Source: Prostheceraeus crozeri
Taxonomy: Eukaryota > Platyhelminthes > Polycladida > Euryleptidae
Length of the DNA stretch: 64,000 nucleotides
Direction: 5' to 3'
Assembly: GCA_907163375.1 (NCBI GenBank)
Contig: CAJQUW010004580.1
Location: forward strand, 62,001-126,000
Below the pieces are notes generated by a model. The model did not search any database. It was not told where the DNA came from and saw only the letters and a program-made list of their open reading frames with translations. How positions within the stretch are numbered: position 1 is the first letter of the stretch; each line of letters starts with the position of its first letter. This document shows positions 1 through 11,977 of the stretch, piece by piece. Made by a program: the position numbers and the translations under genes.

Positions 1-753
1 TACTCCGAGTTCAGTTTCATCAGCCTAACCATCATCAGAGGAATAGTGGTAATATGTTATACATAAATTGAATATAATAATATACATGAATGATTGATGA
101 ATTATTTAGTGCAACTTAACGCCATAATGAAAAATACGAAATTGACATAATGTAAGTTAAGCCTTAACTTATTAAGTATGCTGCATAGAATTACAAAACT
201 CGTCCTAAATTAGATATTTTTAATTTTTTTAAGTATAATTTTCAATTGTACATTTCTAGCCTACACTGCAATGAGACTATCTAAATTACAATTTCTACAG
301 ATGATGAGTCGTGGGCTACCCACCGATCATATTATTCATGGACCAACAGACTATTAGATAAAGGCAATAACAAATAGCAATAACAACCTAAGCTAGCTTA
401 AATACACTTCAATATTCAATAAAGCAATTGATATCTTTATTGATACGGTATATTTAGCTACATAGCCTATACCCTTTCCATGTTCGAGTAGATACAGGCC
501 CTATAAGCTATTTAGAGGCATACGCTGTCCAGTTTCATATTCAAGCTTTGTTAAAAAGCTTATGCTACTATTCGGCCCCTGTGACGGCTAATTAGGTATA
601 TCATCATCACTCATGTGGTCTTATTTAATGTAGCCTCGTAGTAGACTGGCTGCAGGCTAGGCCAATTTATATTTAGCCAGTGCCACACCGTTATCCAAAA
701 ACCCGTTCAACGGATCCAGGATAACCAGCATAGATAGAACCTGAATTTGAAGT

Positions 754-805
754 CGGAGCCGGAGCCGAGCCGGAGCCGGAGCCGATGAGATAACGCATCG
801 GCTCC
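754..805. repeat. GGAGCC hexanucleotide repeat ending in a hairpin
   Basis: Units of GGAGCC (one lacking a base) run from about 754. The last unit forms the left arm GGAGCCGATG (778-787) of a perfect 10-bp inverted repeat whose right arm is CATCGGCTCC (796-805). It is GC-rich within AT-rich surroundings. No function is visible. Confidence 0.8.
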
Positions 806-1519
806 ACAGCCCTGCTTTTGAATATGACTTAAAAGGGACTACTATTTCACGTTTCGAATTTTGAAATCATACACATTATAGACTTCAATAATATAATAAT
901 GTAATAAAACAATATATATTTTTCAAAATTGTATTGTATCATAACAGTGTATTGTGCCAACTCAACTACCAAAAAGGAGACGAATTGTTGAAGGCCTGTT
1001 GAAGGTGCATATGCAACTGGTGACTTCATCTTAGCCTAGATCTTAGTCGTCATACGCCTATATTCGCATAATCTATAGCATGTTAAGTAAACTATATAGT
1101 CTGCATTAAAGCTATCAAAATCCAGATTTAACTAAAATAAATAATTTGCATAAATTCCATAAAATGGAATATATTATTATCAATGGAGGTTCGGAAAGAA
1201 TAATAACAATCAAAATAGCCATTTTACACGTAGGTACAATGGAATCAGCAATAGTCAATGATCAACAAATCATTGTGTATGTATGTTTATGTACGCATTT
1301 ATAACCGAATTTCGTGTTTAGCGTAGGCTAGCCTGTTGATGCTGATGTGCTTTGCATCTTCGCATAGATCTACTTACAATTTTCTACTATACCGGTATGT
1401 AGGCTGCTAATGACATCACTGCAATTGTTCAGAATCTTAATGTGGAATGTGTATATACCGGAAAGCGTGTAAGAAATGTATATGTTTGATACTTTTCAGA
1501 TATTCAGCACACGCATGGT

Positions 1520-1548
1520 GTCGACACTTGCTCTGCACAAGTGTCGAC
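1520..1548. repeat. Perfect 11-bp hairpin
   Basis: Arms GTCGACACTTG and CAAGTGTCGAC are separated by 7 bases. A second small inverted repeat, GAAGCAT/ATGCTTC, follows at 1,578-1,598. They may be relics of a palindromic transposon; nothing else supports a function. Confidence 0.7.
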
Positions 1549-3479
1549 TATTTCCTGAAGTGCTTGTTTGAGGAACCGAAGCATAAGAACAGATGCTTCA
1601 TTCTTCGAACCGAAATTTCATACTTAAAGCTAGATTCTTGATCCGAAACCGACAATACTATTTTTCAAATATCAATATAAAGTTCCCCTGACAAACAAGA
1701 GTTTACAACATGATTTACAAATTAATTCTATAATCATGAAAAAAACAAATCTCATCTCAAACTGCACTGATAAGAATTGCATTGCGGAGACAAAATCATC
1801 GTAACATGTTCAAATAGCGATGCTTCTTTAGTGCTCTAAACATGACTTTTCCTATGTTTTGAACATCTTTTTCATCATTAGTTTCAAACAATACCAAACT
1901 TGTTTTGATCAACAGAGCTAAGGCATTTTGTAGAGTTAATTAACGCTCTCACAATGATGAATCTCATTTCACCGTTCAATTGTGAGAATGTTGAATGTGG
2001 CAGCGATGTTCGTAGCATTCCATTCATAGGAATTCAGCCATGCACTTCTCAGCTTAAATTCAGCTCAACTTGCAAGAAGCTGATACAGCCTACACATGTC
2101 TCGTTCAGACATAGAGTACAGAAGCGTTCTTTTCCAAGTGCAGACAATCAATCAAATTTATTATGTTTAGCCATTCAAGTACCAAGAAACATTGTCCTCT
2201 CATGATGACAGAAATACTAAAACTTATATAAACAATATTCTATAAGAATGTCAAAGATGCAGATGTAAGCGCTAATTCCCAGTTTTTACAAGTTTACAAT
2301 AGAATTTTAGATGCTTCAAAAAAGTTTCTAGAAGCATTTCAACTTATGATCAGCAATGACATCATTTTAATTTTAAAATGATATAAAGTGATATTATTTT
2401 ATATCACTTTATTTTTTATAAAGAAAATATGTCATTTTTAGTGAAATATACGTAGGCCTTCACCGTAAACAGATCTAGTCATACGAATTTTTCGATTTAC
2501 TTTGCTACTTTTCGTGCTCTTCACGATGTTACTTTTCTTGTCTTAGCAACGAAATTGAAATTGGATTGCATGCAGCACCGATAGATTGATTCCACATAAT
2601 GGAAGACCGAAGAAAGCAGTTAAGTCATACACAGCTTCTTGTATGTCAAAAGTTGGGTAGGGCCTATGGCCTATACATTAGGCATCGCAAGTTTTGATTT
2701 AAGCTTCATACACTCGAATTACAAATATGCCTACAATATGCAGTCGGCAAGGCCGACAGTATCTTCAACAGTTCGACAGTAGACCAACAGTTCGAAAAAA
2801 GGCTAAAAATATTTAGATTACAGTCAAGACTTCAAAAACATCAAGACAGTGTTATTAATGAGTTGTTTGACAATTTGTGTGATAGACAGACTGACAGACA
2901 ATAGCCAGTTGCTTTTCGCTGCATGAATCAACCAGTGTGGAAGGACATGGGTAGAACAAACGAAAGAGACTAAACTTGCTTCAATACAAAATGCGAAGAA
3001 TCTATGATTAGAAAATATATTGGAACAAAAATTTTTGATGATATAATTTTATATCATTTTTTAAAAATAAAATGATATCATTTTACCATTGCCGATCTTT
3101 GATTTCAACTAAACATGTCAAAATGCAGAAATAGATAATTTGCCCCAAACTTTACATAGGGATGCTAATGTATAATCCAATACACAATGGCAGATCTATG
3201 GTTTGTAAAGTGCTCAATTATGATTTAGAGCTTTTGTATAAGTACAAAAATTCATTATTGTATCAACTTATATTTTGTGACTGCAAGTTTCACGGATTGC
3301 AGAGAAGCAAACAATCATCAGACAGAAAGAAATGTGAAGGGATTGCATGAAGACATGAGCTACAAATTTCAATGTGAATATGCCCAGCAATTCATGGATG
3401 TCTGTTTCAGGGACGATAGAAAATATTTCTGGTTATATCCGCACAAGTTTTTACTCTTTTATTGATTAAATTGTCATTT

Positions 3480-4025
3480 CTTGCAATAGCTATGTAATAA
3501 TTCTCAGTGACACATAGATCCCAGTAATGCTTTCCGCATGAGTAGGGCGATGGATTTGTAATGTTGAATTCCATTTCAGATTCGTGCAAATTCCATAACT
3601 GGACAGCGACGTTGCGTCTCTATGCCGGAGGTTCGTAAAGGACTTTTTGTGGTTACGATACCTGGTCTTGAAATCGCCCTCACACACCCCGATGTAGTTC
3701 TTTTTATCCTCATTTGATGATTTGACTCAGGGTTGTAGACGACACATTCTTGAAGACATTGACCGCTCAATGAACAATCAGCTGTTGTTCTGCAGTAGGA
3801 CATAGTCTGTTTGTTTTTCTGCTCTTGACAATGTTGAGTATTTCTATGTTGGCACAAGATGTTTACTTCCTTCAACTACCTTGAGTTACTTATATCCTTT
3901 GATAATCGCTTGAATGTCATTTGATGCGAATACCCTGTCTTTGTTAAGACTTCTTGGTAATGGGGTGCTGCTTTTTCAAATTCAGTCTCGTTGTATGTCA
4001 ATTTTGAAATTCTTGGCTTTATCAT
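3480..4025 (-). pseudogene. Penelope-like element remnant: linker and GIY-YIG endonuclease part
   Basis: On the minus strand, coding similarity runs from about 4,020 down to 3,480 in more than one frame. First comes the linker that follows the reverse transcriptase in this family (an ISKLTYNETEFEKA-like stretch). Next is the cysteine motif CSLSGQCLQECVVYN. Last is the GIY-YIG core pattern: an FKTRYRNHKKSF stretch, then DATSLSSY. From memory of the family, this order is typical of Penelope-like retroelements whose C-terminal nuclease nicks the target DNA. Stops and frame changes are frequent, so this is a dead fragment. The matching reverse transcriptase piece lies immediately to the right on the opposite strand, so the copy is rearranged. 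Confidence 0.7.
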
Positions 4026-4400
4026 GTTTTCTAAGTCACCATGGACAACTGCAATGGCACTGAAGTGTGCAAAATGGTAGGCTTGAACATTCTCTCACAG
4101 CTGGAAGACAAATTCGGAAGTGACAACATTGCACGTTATAGAGACGATGGTTTGTTCGTCCTGAGAAGCCATTCTGAATCTCAATGTGATCGAAGAGGGA
4201 AGAAATTATCTAAATCTTCAAGCAAAGTGGACTAAAAGTTAGACAACATTTAGATCTACTATCAGAAATCTACCGCTCACACAACAAACAAATCAACGAA
4301 TTGCTATATGTACATTACAAATCAAATCACCCAAGAGCAATTCTGCGCCAAATTCCAAAAATGATCGACGTTCTGGTATATAGATATCTTAGTAGTCCCC
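4026..4400 (+). pseudogene. Penelope-like element remnant: reverse transcriptase part
   Basis: A plus-strand frame starting near 4,041 reads EVCKMVGLNILSQL and then YRDDGLFVL. YRDD is the catalytic YxDD box of reverse transcriptase in its usual Penelope-like setting. After a frame change, the sequence at about 4,300-4,370 reads LLYVHYKSNHP followed by LRQIPKMI, the conserved stretch at the end of the polymerase part. The linker that should come next is found on the minus strand just to the left. Only about 120 codons remain. The copy is old and inactive. Confidence 0.7.
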
Positions 4401-5452
4401 GTATGGTATAACACTAATTTGCATGCGCTACCACGAACTCGCGTAAATGTGCAAACTAACATTGAAATCTTGGCAACTTTGAAGCACATTGTATATCTTT
4501 GAAATGATATACCTGATCTTAAAGATCTATGACATAGAAATGCATTTTTCCGGGAAAACCTGTATGTCTCGCTGATAATTATCATAACCCACCTAATGAT
4601 ACTACGACACCGTTCATAACTAGGGGAAAATGTCTAATAAAAAGGGAAATTCAACGCCGGTTTGCGAAGATAACTATCGATTGCATTTAAAGTCATCACT
4701 TAGATTTTATCATCAGCTAGTAATCATATTCAATGAGACAAGAATATTTAGAATGATTGCAAAAGCTTCATCGACAAGCGGTTCTGAATAAGAAGTCGTA
4801 CAACTATTGAACAATATCACGCATCGCTTGAAATTATGCGAGAAAAATCTAAAGCTATTGTGCATCATTGCATTGCAGGATCTCAAGTGAATGATGAGGT
4901 ATGACAGATTTCTCACGGTTCCGCTTGGTGTTGATGGATTTCATACAGATGGTGTATCATTGTGTATTTCGCGCACAGTATCGTCACCCACTTCATTTAA
5001 ATTTTTAAGTTTAGTAATGTCTCATTAACTCTCTTCGTTACACTTGAGCAGACAAGCCACACATATCATATTCTGAAAAGTGTAGGCTTAAATAGACCGA
5101 TAGCTATGACTTTAACGAAAAATTACAATAATATCGTCCTGTACATCTAGAAGGGTTCCTCCTGAATCGGATCAGGGGTATGATCTAATCAATTTTGAGT
5201 AACAGTAGCATATAGTGAAAATAGTAGGACAGATCAAATGGAAAAATGATACTTCGGAGTGAAAAATGAAGAGAGCGACATTTTGATTCCTATTTCTCAT
5301 TGCATTTGTTGTCCTCACACAGAACTTCCAAATTCAGATATCTTTCAATCAAATGATCTACAAAGGTGCTTATTGTTGTATTCGTATAGCTGTTAACAGT
5401 CATGAAATATCGTTATCTTGATAAAAGCGCTTCTCATTAATGATAGTAAACA
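4401..5452. other. Non-coding stretch, nothing recognised
   Basis: No open frame with domain similarity, no clear terminal repeats and no RNA gene signature were seen. The base composition matches the surrounding AT-rich intergenic DNA. Confidence 0.5.
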
Positions 5453-6107
5453 TAGAGTAAGTATATTAGGTAGAGTGGTAACTCCGCATTTATTAAATCC
5501 CCAATGTGTATACACTTTCGATTTTATTAAGTGAACTCCAGGGAGATACAGTCGGAATTGTTTCAAAATGTGAGATATACACATTTCTGCAGTTTTGAAG
5601 AAATTGCAACGGAATTGAGTGATCATGATAGCAAAGCAGAAGGAAATGATATTATTTTACAGATTATCCGTGTCATGACAGCCTTGTAGAGGTAATATTT
5701 GTTAAATTGGCAACTCGATGACCTGTTATTGCTTTCATGAATTGGAAATATGAAATTCAGCCAAGTAAGCACAATAGGATGTTGACTTTTCCATGAAGAC
5801 TTCCAATTATAAAACAGAATCATAAAATTCCCTTGATAATCAGCATAATATCCGCTTAGTTAGGATGCTTATTATCAAATATTCATTCCTTTTGATATCC
5901 AACTTGCTGCATACTACTTACATAGAGGAGTCATGTCGGTAATATATAAAAATTGACAACTTTTTGACTTTTTTAGAACTGCTCAAATAATTTTTTTGGA
6001 CCACGGGAACGTAATCTCCGCAAGAAACTGAATCTTTTCATTTAAAAATTTTCACTGTATACAGATACTTTTTTTAGTCGACACTCTACCTATATATACC
6101 TACTCTA
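5453..6107 (-). mobile_element. TA-flanked MITE, family 1, copy A
   Basis: A non-autonomous DNA transposon. The ends read GAGTAAGTATATTAGGTAGAGTG on one side (quoted in part: GTAGAGTGG near 5,470) and CACTCTACCTATATATACC on the other, each next to TA, as expected for a Tc1/mariner-type target duplication. The body matches copies at 45,196-46,048 and 48,328-50,680. Shared blocks include a stretch like GATATCCAACTTG beside CATTCCTTTTGATATC and a stretch on the antisense strand beginning TCCAAAAAAATTATTTGAGC. It has no coding capacity. Copy A is shorter than copy B through internal deletions. Confidence 0.85.
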
Positions 6108-8984
6108 TGATAGCAAATTACATCAATGATATCTAAATTTAACATGTGCCATATTAAAATACCAATAAAACTGCCATGGCCACCTGTCTTTCTCATACAC
6201 ATTTATGATGACTGACTGAATTTTGGTTTGGTAGAAGGAATCCCAATTTGCTAGTTTCTTTAAGAGTTTTAGTTACATACAGACACGCTATTAAACCTTC
6301 AGCAACGCCCGGGCGGTCCACGGTGGTCCACGCCCCTTTTGGAAACTGGAAGTCTCTGCAAATTTGTCATTAACGCAAAGTTGCAATAAAATCCTTAAGT
6401 GATCAAGCTTTGCCTTGATGTTTCGTTCAGTAGAAGTGACAGGATGGACATTACGATGACATAGAAAATGGATTTATGTAGTGAAGACGAAACCTTTCAA
6501 TACTTCATGAGCATTCCTTTCTTCCAATCTCATGTTTCTAGTTTCAGGAATATGTCACTTGAAAGCATAAGTCCAGTCAATTGGCACAGTCATTCATGTG
6601 AGAATTAAAATATCAAAGCTCACGTTTCTCCGTGACTGATACGCCTACGCTTTGGTTTTCACTTTGGTTATACAACGAATTTCGGTCTAATATTTTTACA
6701 TGGGGTCAACGGGTTTTATCATCAGTCTTATGTTAATTTTGATGGAAGTAAAAGTTTTTGACAGAATGTGTAGATTTACTAATTAAAAATGTATTTGTAG
6801 ACTATTTATGATCAATAAATCCATTTATTCAGTCGAAGACGCATTCCTCATCTGATCAAAAGTATGCGCGTGAAAACTAGAATTTCTAGATTGATTTAAA
6901 CTACGTTCATGTGTTCAGCTTAACATGGTTTGCGAACGAACATCCGCTAATATATGAAAATGTCCTACGCATACATTTGCATTATCAACCTAACAGCTTC
7001 TCTTTTATTTAGGATATACAATTCATGGTACCTGATATACTGCAAAAAGCATCACCGCACGGTCAATATTGAAATTTCACTTAACGAGCTTGTTTTACAT
7101 TTGGATAGCATCCGAGATTTAATAGATTTTTACTTGCAGTATTCTAAGCATTTCTGATTTCAATTACAAAACGAATATATTTATCACTCAACCTTTAAGA
7201 ATAAATCATCGTTGATTATATAGTAATTTACTGCGCATTTTTTCAAAAATTTTTTTGCGAATCGGCCTCGTGGGCCATATCTTCCATCCTGTGACTTAGA
7301 CTTTTAGGAGACTAAACAGATGGGAAAAAATTCAGAGATAAGCAAATATCATAATTTTACTTTCGTTTTCGTTATATTCTGGCGACGATTCATCGGCAAA
7401 AATATGAATCTACGAAAGCAGTTCATTGGATCCACCTCGAGTCTCTAGAGACTCAATCAAATGTAAGTACGTTCACTTATGATATTATTCGTTTGTGTGT
7501 TAATACTGGCAATGAAACAAATATAGATAGAACTAGTGATAGAAGCTGCAGATAATTGGTCAATGCAAAAAAGTAAATATTTACTGGTGAATATCATTTC
7601 AATAATGAATTTTGCTTACAAATGAAACAAATATAGATATAACTAGCGATAGATGTTGTAGATAATTGGTCAATGCAAAGAGAAGTAAATATTTACTGAT
7701 GAACATTATTTCAATAATGAATTTGGATTATAATGCGATGGACATTGAATAATACGTTTCACATGATTTTACGAATAATTTAGTCAATCTTGTTGATTAA
7801 GATGGGGCTACAAATAAGAAATAATTATCTGAAATGTTCTTTTTCAAGTGCAACATAATTTGTTGTGGAAATAAACAAAGGTACCCTGTACAACCAAACA
7901 TGAAGGCAGTGAAAATTGTGAAAATTATATTTATCCTCTTTCCACAGCAAATCTTATGTATAATTTCTTACATATCAAACTGATGTAATGTTTTAATTTT
8001 GATGGCAAATATCCTTAGCATTTAATAATGACTTCCTGTGTAAAAACTGCTTAAACAGTCGCTCATAATAACGATGTGAAACATGAGCTTATCATAACGC
8101 TCATCATTTGCAATTTATTCAATGCGGAAGCTTACCTGCTGAGTATGAAGACTTTAGCCGCTGAAATTGCTATTCAACATGCAAACGGAAAGCATTAGAA
8201 GACACATTTGACACACGCAGAGTGACGCAAACTATTTATATATAGCTTCAAATGCAAAGCTCTATTTCTCACAAGATTAAATTCGCAGAGCGTGTTCCTG
8301 TGGTTGTGACTGAGAAATAATGGCTCATTCTATTGTGTTACGACTTTCGCTCATTTGAATAAGAGGAACCAGTAGAGAGACAATAGCCAATACACTTGCT
8401 TCACTGTCGTTGGGTTGCTGGTTATGTAATTGCTCCTGTTTCTCTTTGAATTCACAATTGGTCACCAGCACAAGACAAATTACGTCATAGTGGCATACCT
8501 CGGGACTGTAAATAGCATACTATAGATCAATTCTTGTTTCTTCGACCAATAATAGTTAGTCATTATATTCCACTGAATGCACAGCAGGAAAGACAAAAAA
8601 CATTTTGCACGTGATTTTACAAGTACGCTCACTGCCTTATCTAGTAATCTATACATTGAAGAATAGTAAAATAACATCTTTTGTGTCTAAGAGAGGTGGG
8701 TTCGAATCTAAGTGTAGGATCAAGCATGAGGCTCAAGACTTAGTACAAGGTTATGATGTCCTTATTATCACTTGACGTTAAAGAAGGGTATCGCGAGCTA
8801 CACACGGCTCTATTCACTAGCTGAGCTATTTGCATTTTCGCTTGGCAATGCCGTTAGCTGCTATCAAAATTACTTTCACTTAATTATTTGTAATCAATTG
8901 GTCGCCAAAAGCAATTGTTAATATCTTGAAAATATAGGTTGTCTCTCCCTCTTTAATCAATGCAAAAAATTAAAAATCACCTCT
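6108..8984. other. Non-coding stretch with one tandem duplication
   Basis: No gene was recognised. The only clear structure is the duplicated 110-bp segment at 7,511-7,728. Around 8,699 the word GGGTTCGAATC resembles a tRNA B box, as in SINEs, but no matching A box was found at the right distance, so I do not call a SINE. Confidence 0.5.
7511..7728. repeat. Two tandem copies of a 110-bp unit
   Basis: The unit starting AATGAAACAAATATAGATA at 7,511 recurs at 7,621 with scattered substitutions and a small indel, so both copies are old. Each copy contains TAATTGGTCAATGCAAA and a TAAATATTTACTG stretch. It does not encode a protein. Confidence 0.85.
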
Positions 8985-9170
8985 TTATGTAGGCTGCCGC
9001 TTCGGGTGCAGACCCTTTCTCAAAGCAAGTGACAGACATTGGCTGACATGCTATAGTTGCGCCACATAGAGTCGCTTTCATTCCGTTTACCTAAATACTC
9101 TTCATCTCATCTGTAATTTTTGTCATTTGCGTTGAAAAATGATCTGGACTCGAAACGTTCGCTTGTGGTG
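8985..9170. repeat. Two eroded Penelope-type hammerhead-like ends, opposed
   Basis: Read on the minus strand, 9,033-8,990 carries AAAGGGTCTGCACCCGAAG. Read on the plus strand, 9,137-9,165 carries GATCTGGACTCGAAACG. Both resemble the core of hammerhead ribozymes found in Penelope-like elements (CTGANGA, a short helix, then GAAAC), with several core changes. A better version sits at 13,783-13,829. They are probably ends of old Penelope-like insertions. Confidence 0.4.
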
Positions 9171-9227
9171 TTTTTTTATTGCTGCATTAGCTACTTCACT
9201 GCGGCTGTCTATTATAAAAGAATTCCC

Positions 9228-9749
9228 CTATACGCGGGAGGAAAGTAAAAATGTGAAAGATCTGACGAAACTCATGAGGTTTGAAAAGGCAGGAGTGGGA
9301 AGCAATGCATTTTGGGTCCAGCAAGATTCCACCGTTGATTTGTGGATGAAGGCCATTAGCCAAAGCATCCCTACGAATCTCCACATTTCCGCGCTGTCAG
9401 TTTCATGCCATCTATTCACTCTGAATTTTGACTTAAGAGCGCTTTTTTCGGTGAACTGCTGAATTTGATTAATCTGTTTGTGGAGCAGTCTAATATTCAT
9501 GCTCATATTAGACTGCTTCACAAACAGATTGATCAAATCATCCGTGTTAAAGGTTTTGACAAAGTCAAGTGGTGAGAAATCCGTAGTGTCAATCTGAATA
9601 CCAGGCTGTCCCGTGAAGTCCAAGTTATTGGGCATCGTTCTCTCTGCGGGCAGCCATGCGTCTTCTTTGTCCGACATGACAAATCCAGTTGCAGTTCTGG
9701 TCGAAGGAGGACCTCTTCGACCATCACTAAAGAGGGAGAGACAACGCAT
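9228..9749 (-). pseudogene. piggyBac transposase N-terminal remnant
   Basis: A 173-codon minus-strand frame matches the region before the catalytic domain of piggyBac transposases. It reads NLDFTGQPGIQI, then SPLDFVKTFNTDDLINLFVKQSN, given here only as landmarks at about residues 40-85, then a TDSAEMWRFVGMLWLMAF stretch and a TPAFSNLMSFVRSF stretch. The catalytic aspartates that should follow are absent: the similarity stops at about 9,230, where Penelope-type sequence lies just beyond. In the middle, a palindrome replaces what is normally a tyrosine/arginine-rich stretch (see 9,461-9,541). This copy is truncated and rearranged, with no possible activity. Confidence 0.7.
9461..9541. repeat. 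About 80-bp palindrome inside the piggyBac remnant
   Basis: The stretch GATTAATCTGTTTGTGGAGC with CAGTCTAATAT, followed by a few bases, is repeated in inverted orientation as ATATTAGACTGCTTCACAAA and onward. Arms of roughly 36 bp differ at a few sites. In the transposase frame this gives LINLFVKQS followed by its antisense translation RLLHKQINQIQQ. It is a local inverted duplication made after the insertion of the element. Confidence 0.85.
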
Positions 9750-9835
9750 ATTTTCAATATCAAAGATAATTGCCGCAACAATGCATCTGCCACTGCATTA
9801 ATGTTCATACAACTTCATTAGGTCAAATAATTGAT

Positions 9836-10050
9836 CATGGCCATCGAATGAATTTGTAAACAATTGATTGCAGTCATCAAATGATTTCAATGAATTGGTT
9901 GCTGCCATCAAGTAACTGCAATGAATGCTGATTGCTGCCATCAAATAATTGTAATAAATTGATTGCTACAATCGGGATCGATTTCTGTCATTGACTAATT
10001 GTAAATAATTGATTCGTGTCATCAAATAGCTGCAATGAATATAATTTTGT
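9836..10050. repeat. Degenerate minisatellite, unit about 31-35 bp
   Basis: About six diverged units follow the pattern TTGATTGCTGCCATCAAATA plus a tail like ATTGCAATGAA. Unit length varies between about 31 and 50 bp. An isolated GTCATCGAATAACTG at 10,383 may be an outlier unit. It is non-coding. Confidence 0.75.
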
Positions 10051-10389
10051 TTTTGAAAGATTGCAGAGGACGCTTATGATTGCCGCACAGCAGCGTCCAT
10101 AAAAGTTGGCGACAAAGTTGGCTACGAAAGGACTTATAAAACTACAGAAATAGACTACGTTTCGCAACCATGATTATCTTGGGTAGCTATTGAGAATTTT
10201 GTCAAACCAACCGGCTGATACATTGCTTGTCGATAGTTGAGAAGTGCTTCCAAAAGTCGTTGGTCACGCAGTCTGATACATATGAGTCATACAACTCATT
10301 CATCAGAAAACTGGTGGCAATTCGGTTACACATCGTTCGACTAAACTCGAGGTTCGCGCTCGTGGTGTAACCTATAACTGCGGTCATCG

Positions 10390-11637
10390 AATAACTGTAG
10401 TGGTATGACTGACTTCGGTTTTGTTGATGTTGCCGTTGATGTTTGTAGAATTGTGTCTTCGCGCAGGTGGACCTATTTCAAAAGCTGAATTCAAATTTTT
10501 TCCAAAAGCAAATTTCTTTTGCCAAATGGTTGTTAAATTTAACATTATCGACCCCTGCTCTTCTATACAGCTAATCTAAACTGATAAAACATGTCATCAG
10601 ATATCGATTAATGACATGAATCATTACCAGTACCTACTAATGTATTTAAAAATCATGGTTAAAAAATTGGCAAAGTTTCAAAATCAAATTGTGATAAATG
10701 GTCAGCTCCAATTACTTTTGACATCATTGAATTTTACACAGACTAATGCTCCCACAACTTTGGTTAACAGGAGTGAAACACTTGTAATTCTTTCTGATTG
10801 AGCCTAAACATGGCTTGACTTATGCTTTTCTTCAGCACAACGACATGGAAGATTGTATATACGTTCACGTTTCAAGCATGAAAAAGTCCATTAAGTCCTC
10901 TTTCTATCCAAGAAAAAATGAGCGGAAAAACTCAGTATGTAGGGCATATGACAGAATCTTACTTTATCGAAAGCTTAGGCGGTCATCAATATGGAGTTCC
11001 AATGCATTCATTTGCAAATGACGCCACAAATGATGACATAATCACAGTCTATTTGATTTCACGAATTAATGATCCAAGCATTGGAGCTGCACTTTCATTG
11101 GTTTCGATATAGCAAAATTTTTGACCGAATATCACACATTGGGCATTCTCTCTAGCAAACTTCAGCAGCTTTGCTTCTTCATTAACTTTCGTTGAGTTCG
11201 CAGCTTTTCGGAGAGTCTTATTGAACAAAATAAAGAATAACTTAACTTTTTTTAACTAGGTTCCTCTGGGATCTTTGATTGGGCCATATTTTTTCTGGCT
11301 CTTCATGTCATCTTTGAGGCTACTGAACCAATCAATCCACTCGCTTGATTCAATGAGCATTCGATCTCTGTATTGCAACCGACAACAAAAAATGCGTTCG
11401 GCACGAGTACTTAAGTGATTCCAAGCCTTCGCATCAAAATGATTATGTATGTGATGTTTTGCACAAATAATTGTTTTTGACAGGAGTCCATTGGCCTTTT
11501 AACCCACAAGTATGCTTGACTTAAGGTGCTGTAAGAGTGGCCAAAAAATTCTAACATAAAAACTTCAATGACTGGATTACTTACATAACTTTTATTGTTG
11601 CCATGCCAGTCCGGGACACCAGTGTCCGTTCGGGGTG
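10390..11637. other. Non-coding stretch, possible diverged coding relics
   Basis: Short open frames at 10,815-11,112 (plus) and around 11,250-11,450 (minus, an IESSEWIDWFSSLKDDMKSQ-like stretch) have somewhat protein-like composition. I recognise no family and no splice sites frame them. They may be relics of a transposon or of a host gene. Confidence 0.35.
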
Positions 11638-11977
11638 TACAAGGTGTTTCAAAAGTAGGCTAACAGTTGATTTTGCCCTAGGAAATCTATGTTGACCGTT
11701 CTATTGGCGATTTACACCTGAATCAGTCGATGGATATCCATGATCAGTCCAACATGAGCCATAGACTTCGAAGTAATTGCTACTATCATTTAGAAGTCTA
11801 TGCAGTAGCATTCCATTGGCAAAGGAATTTTGAAATCTATCATGGACAAGATATAGCACCAATCTGACATTACGTACATGGATATGTTCAATTAATTTGA
11901 TTTGAATCAAACACTGTTAGTTTGACTTGAAGTGAATTAAACAAGCTTGAAGCTTTTTTGAATTTGCTGCTTCTGTC

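Larger units (their letters stand above)
1..3470. other. Non-coding stretch, no gene recognised
   Basis: I see no open frame here with codon structure or a recognisable domain. The stretch is AT-rich. It holds short inverted repeats: an AT-rich palindrome at 2,383-2,412 (arms ATAAAGTGATAT) and a related one near 3,035-3,085, besides the two short repeats listed separately. At 14-38, read on the minus strand, the words CTGATGA and GAAAC occur in the order seen in hammerhead ribozymes, but the helix between them is poor. Confidence 0.6.

Noticed and set aside
8690-8840. A tRNA gene or SINE from GGGTTCGAATC and GCTCAGCTAGTGAATAGAGC
   Set aside because: The B-box-like and A-box-like words lie on opposite strands and about 100 bp apart, so they do not form a tRNA-type promoter.
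9836-10050. A CRISPR-like array
   Set aside because: Units are degenerate and of variable length, with no constant repeat and unique spacers, and the window is eukaryotic. It is a minisatellite.
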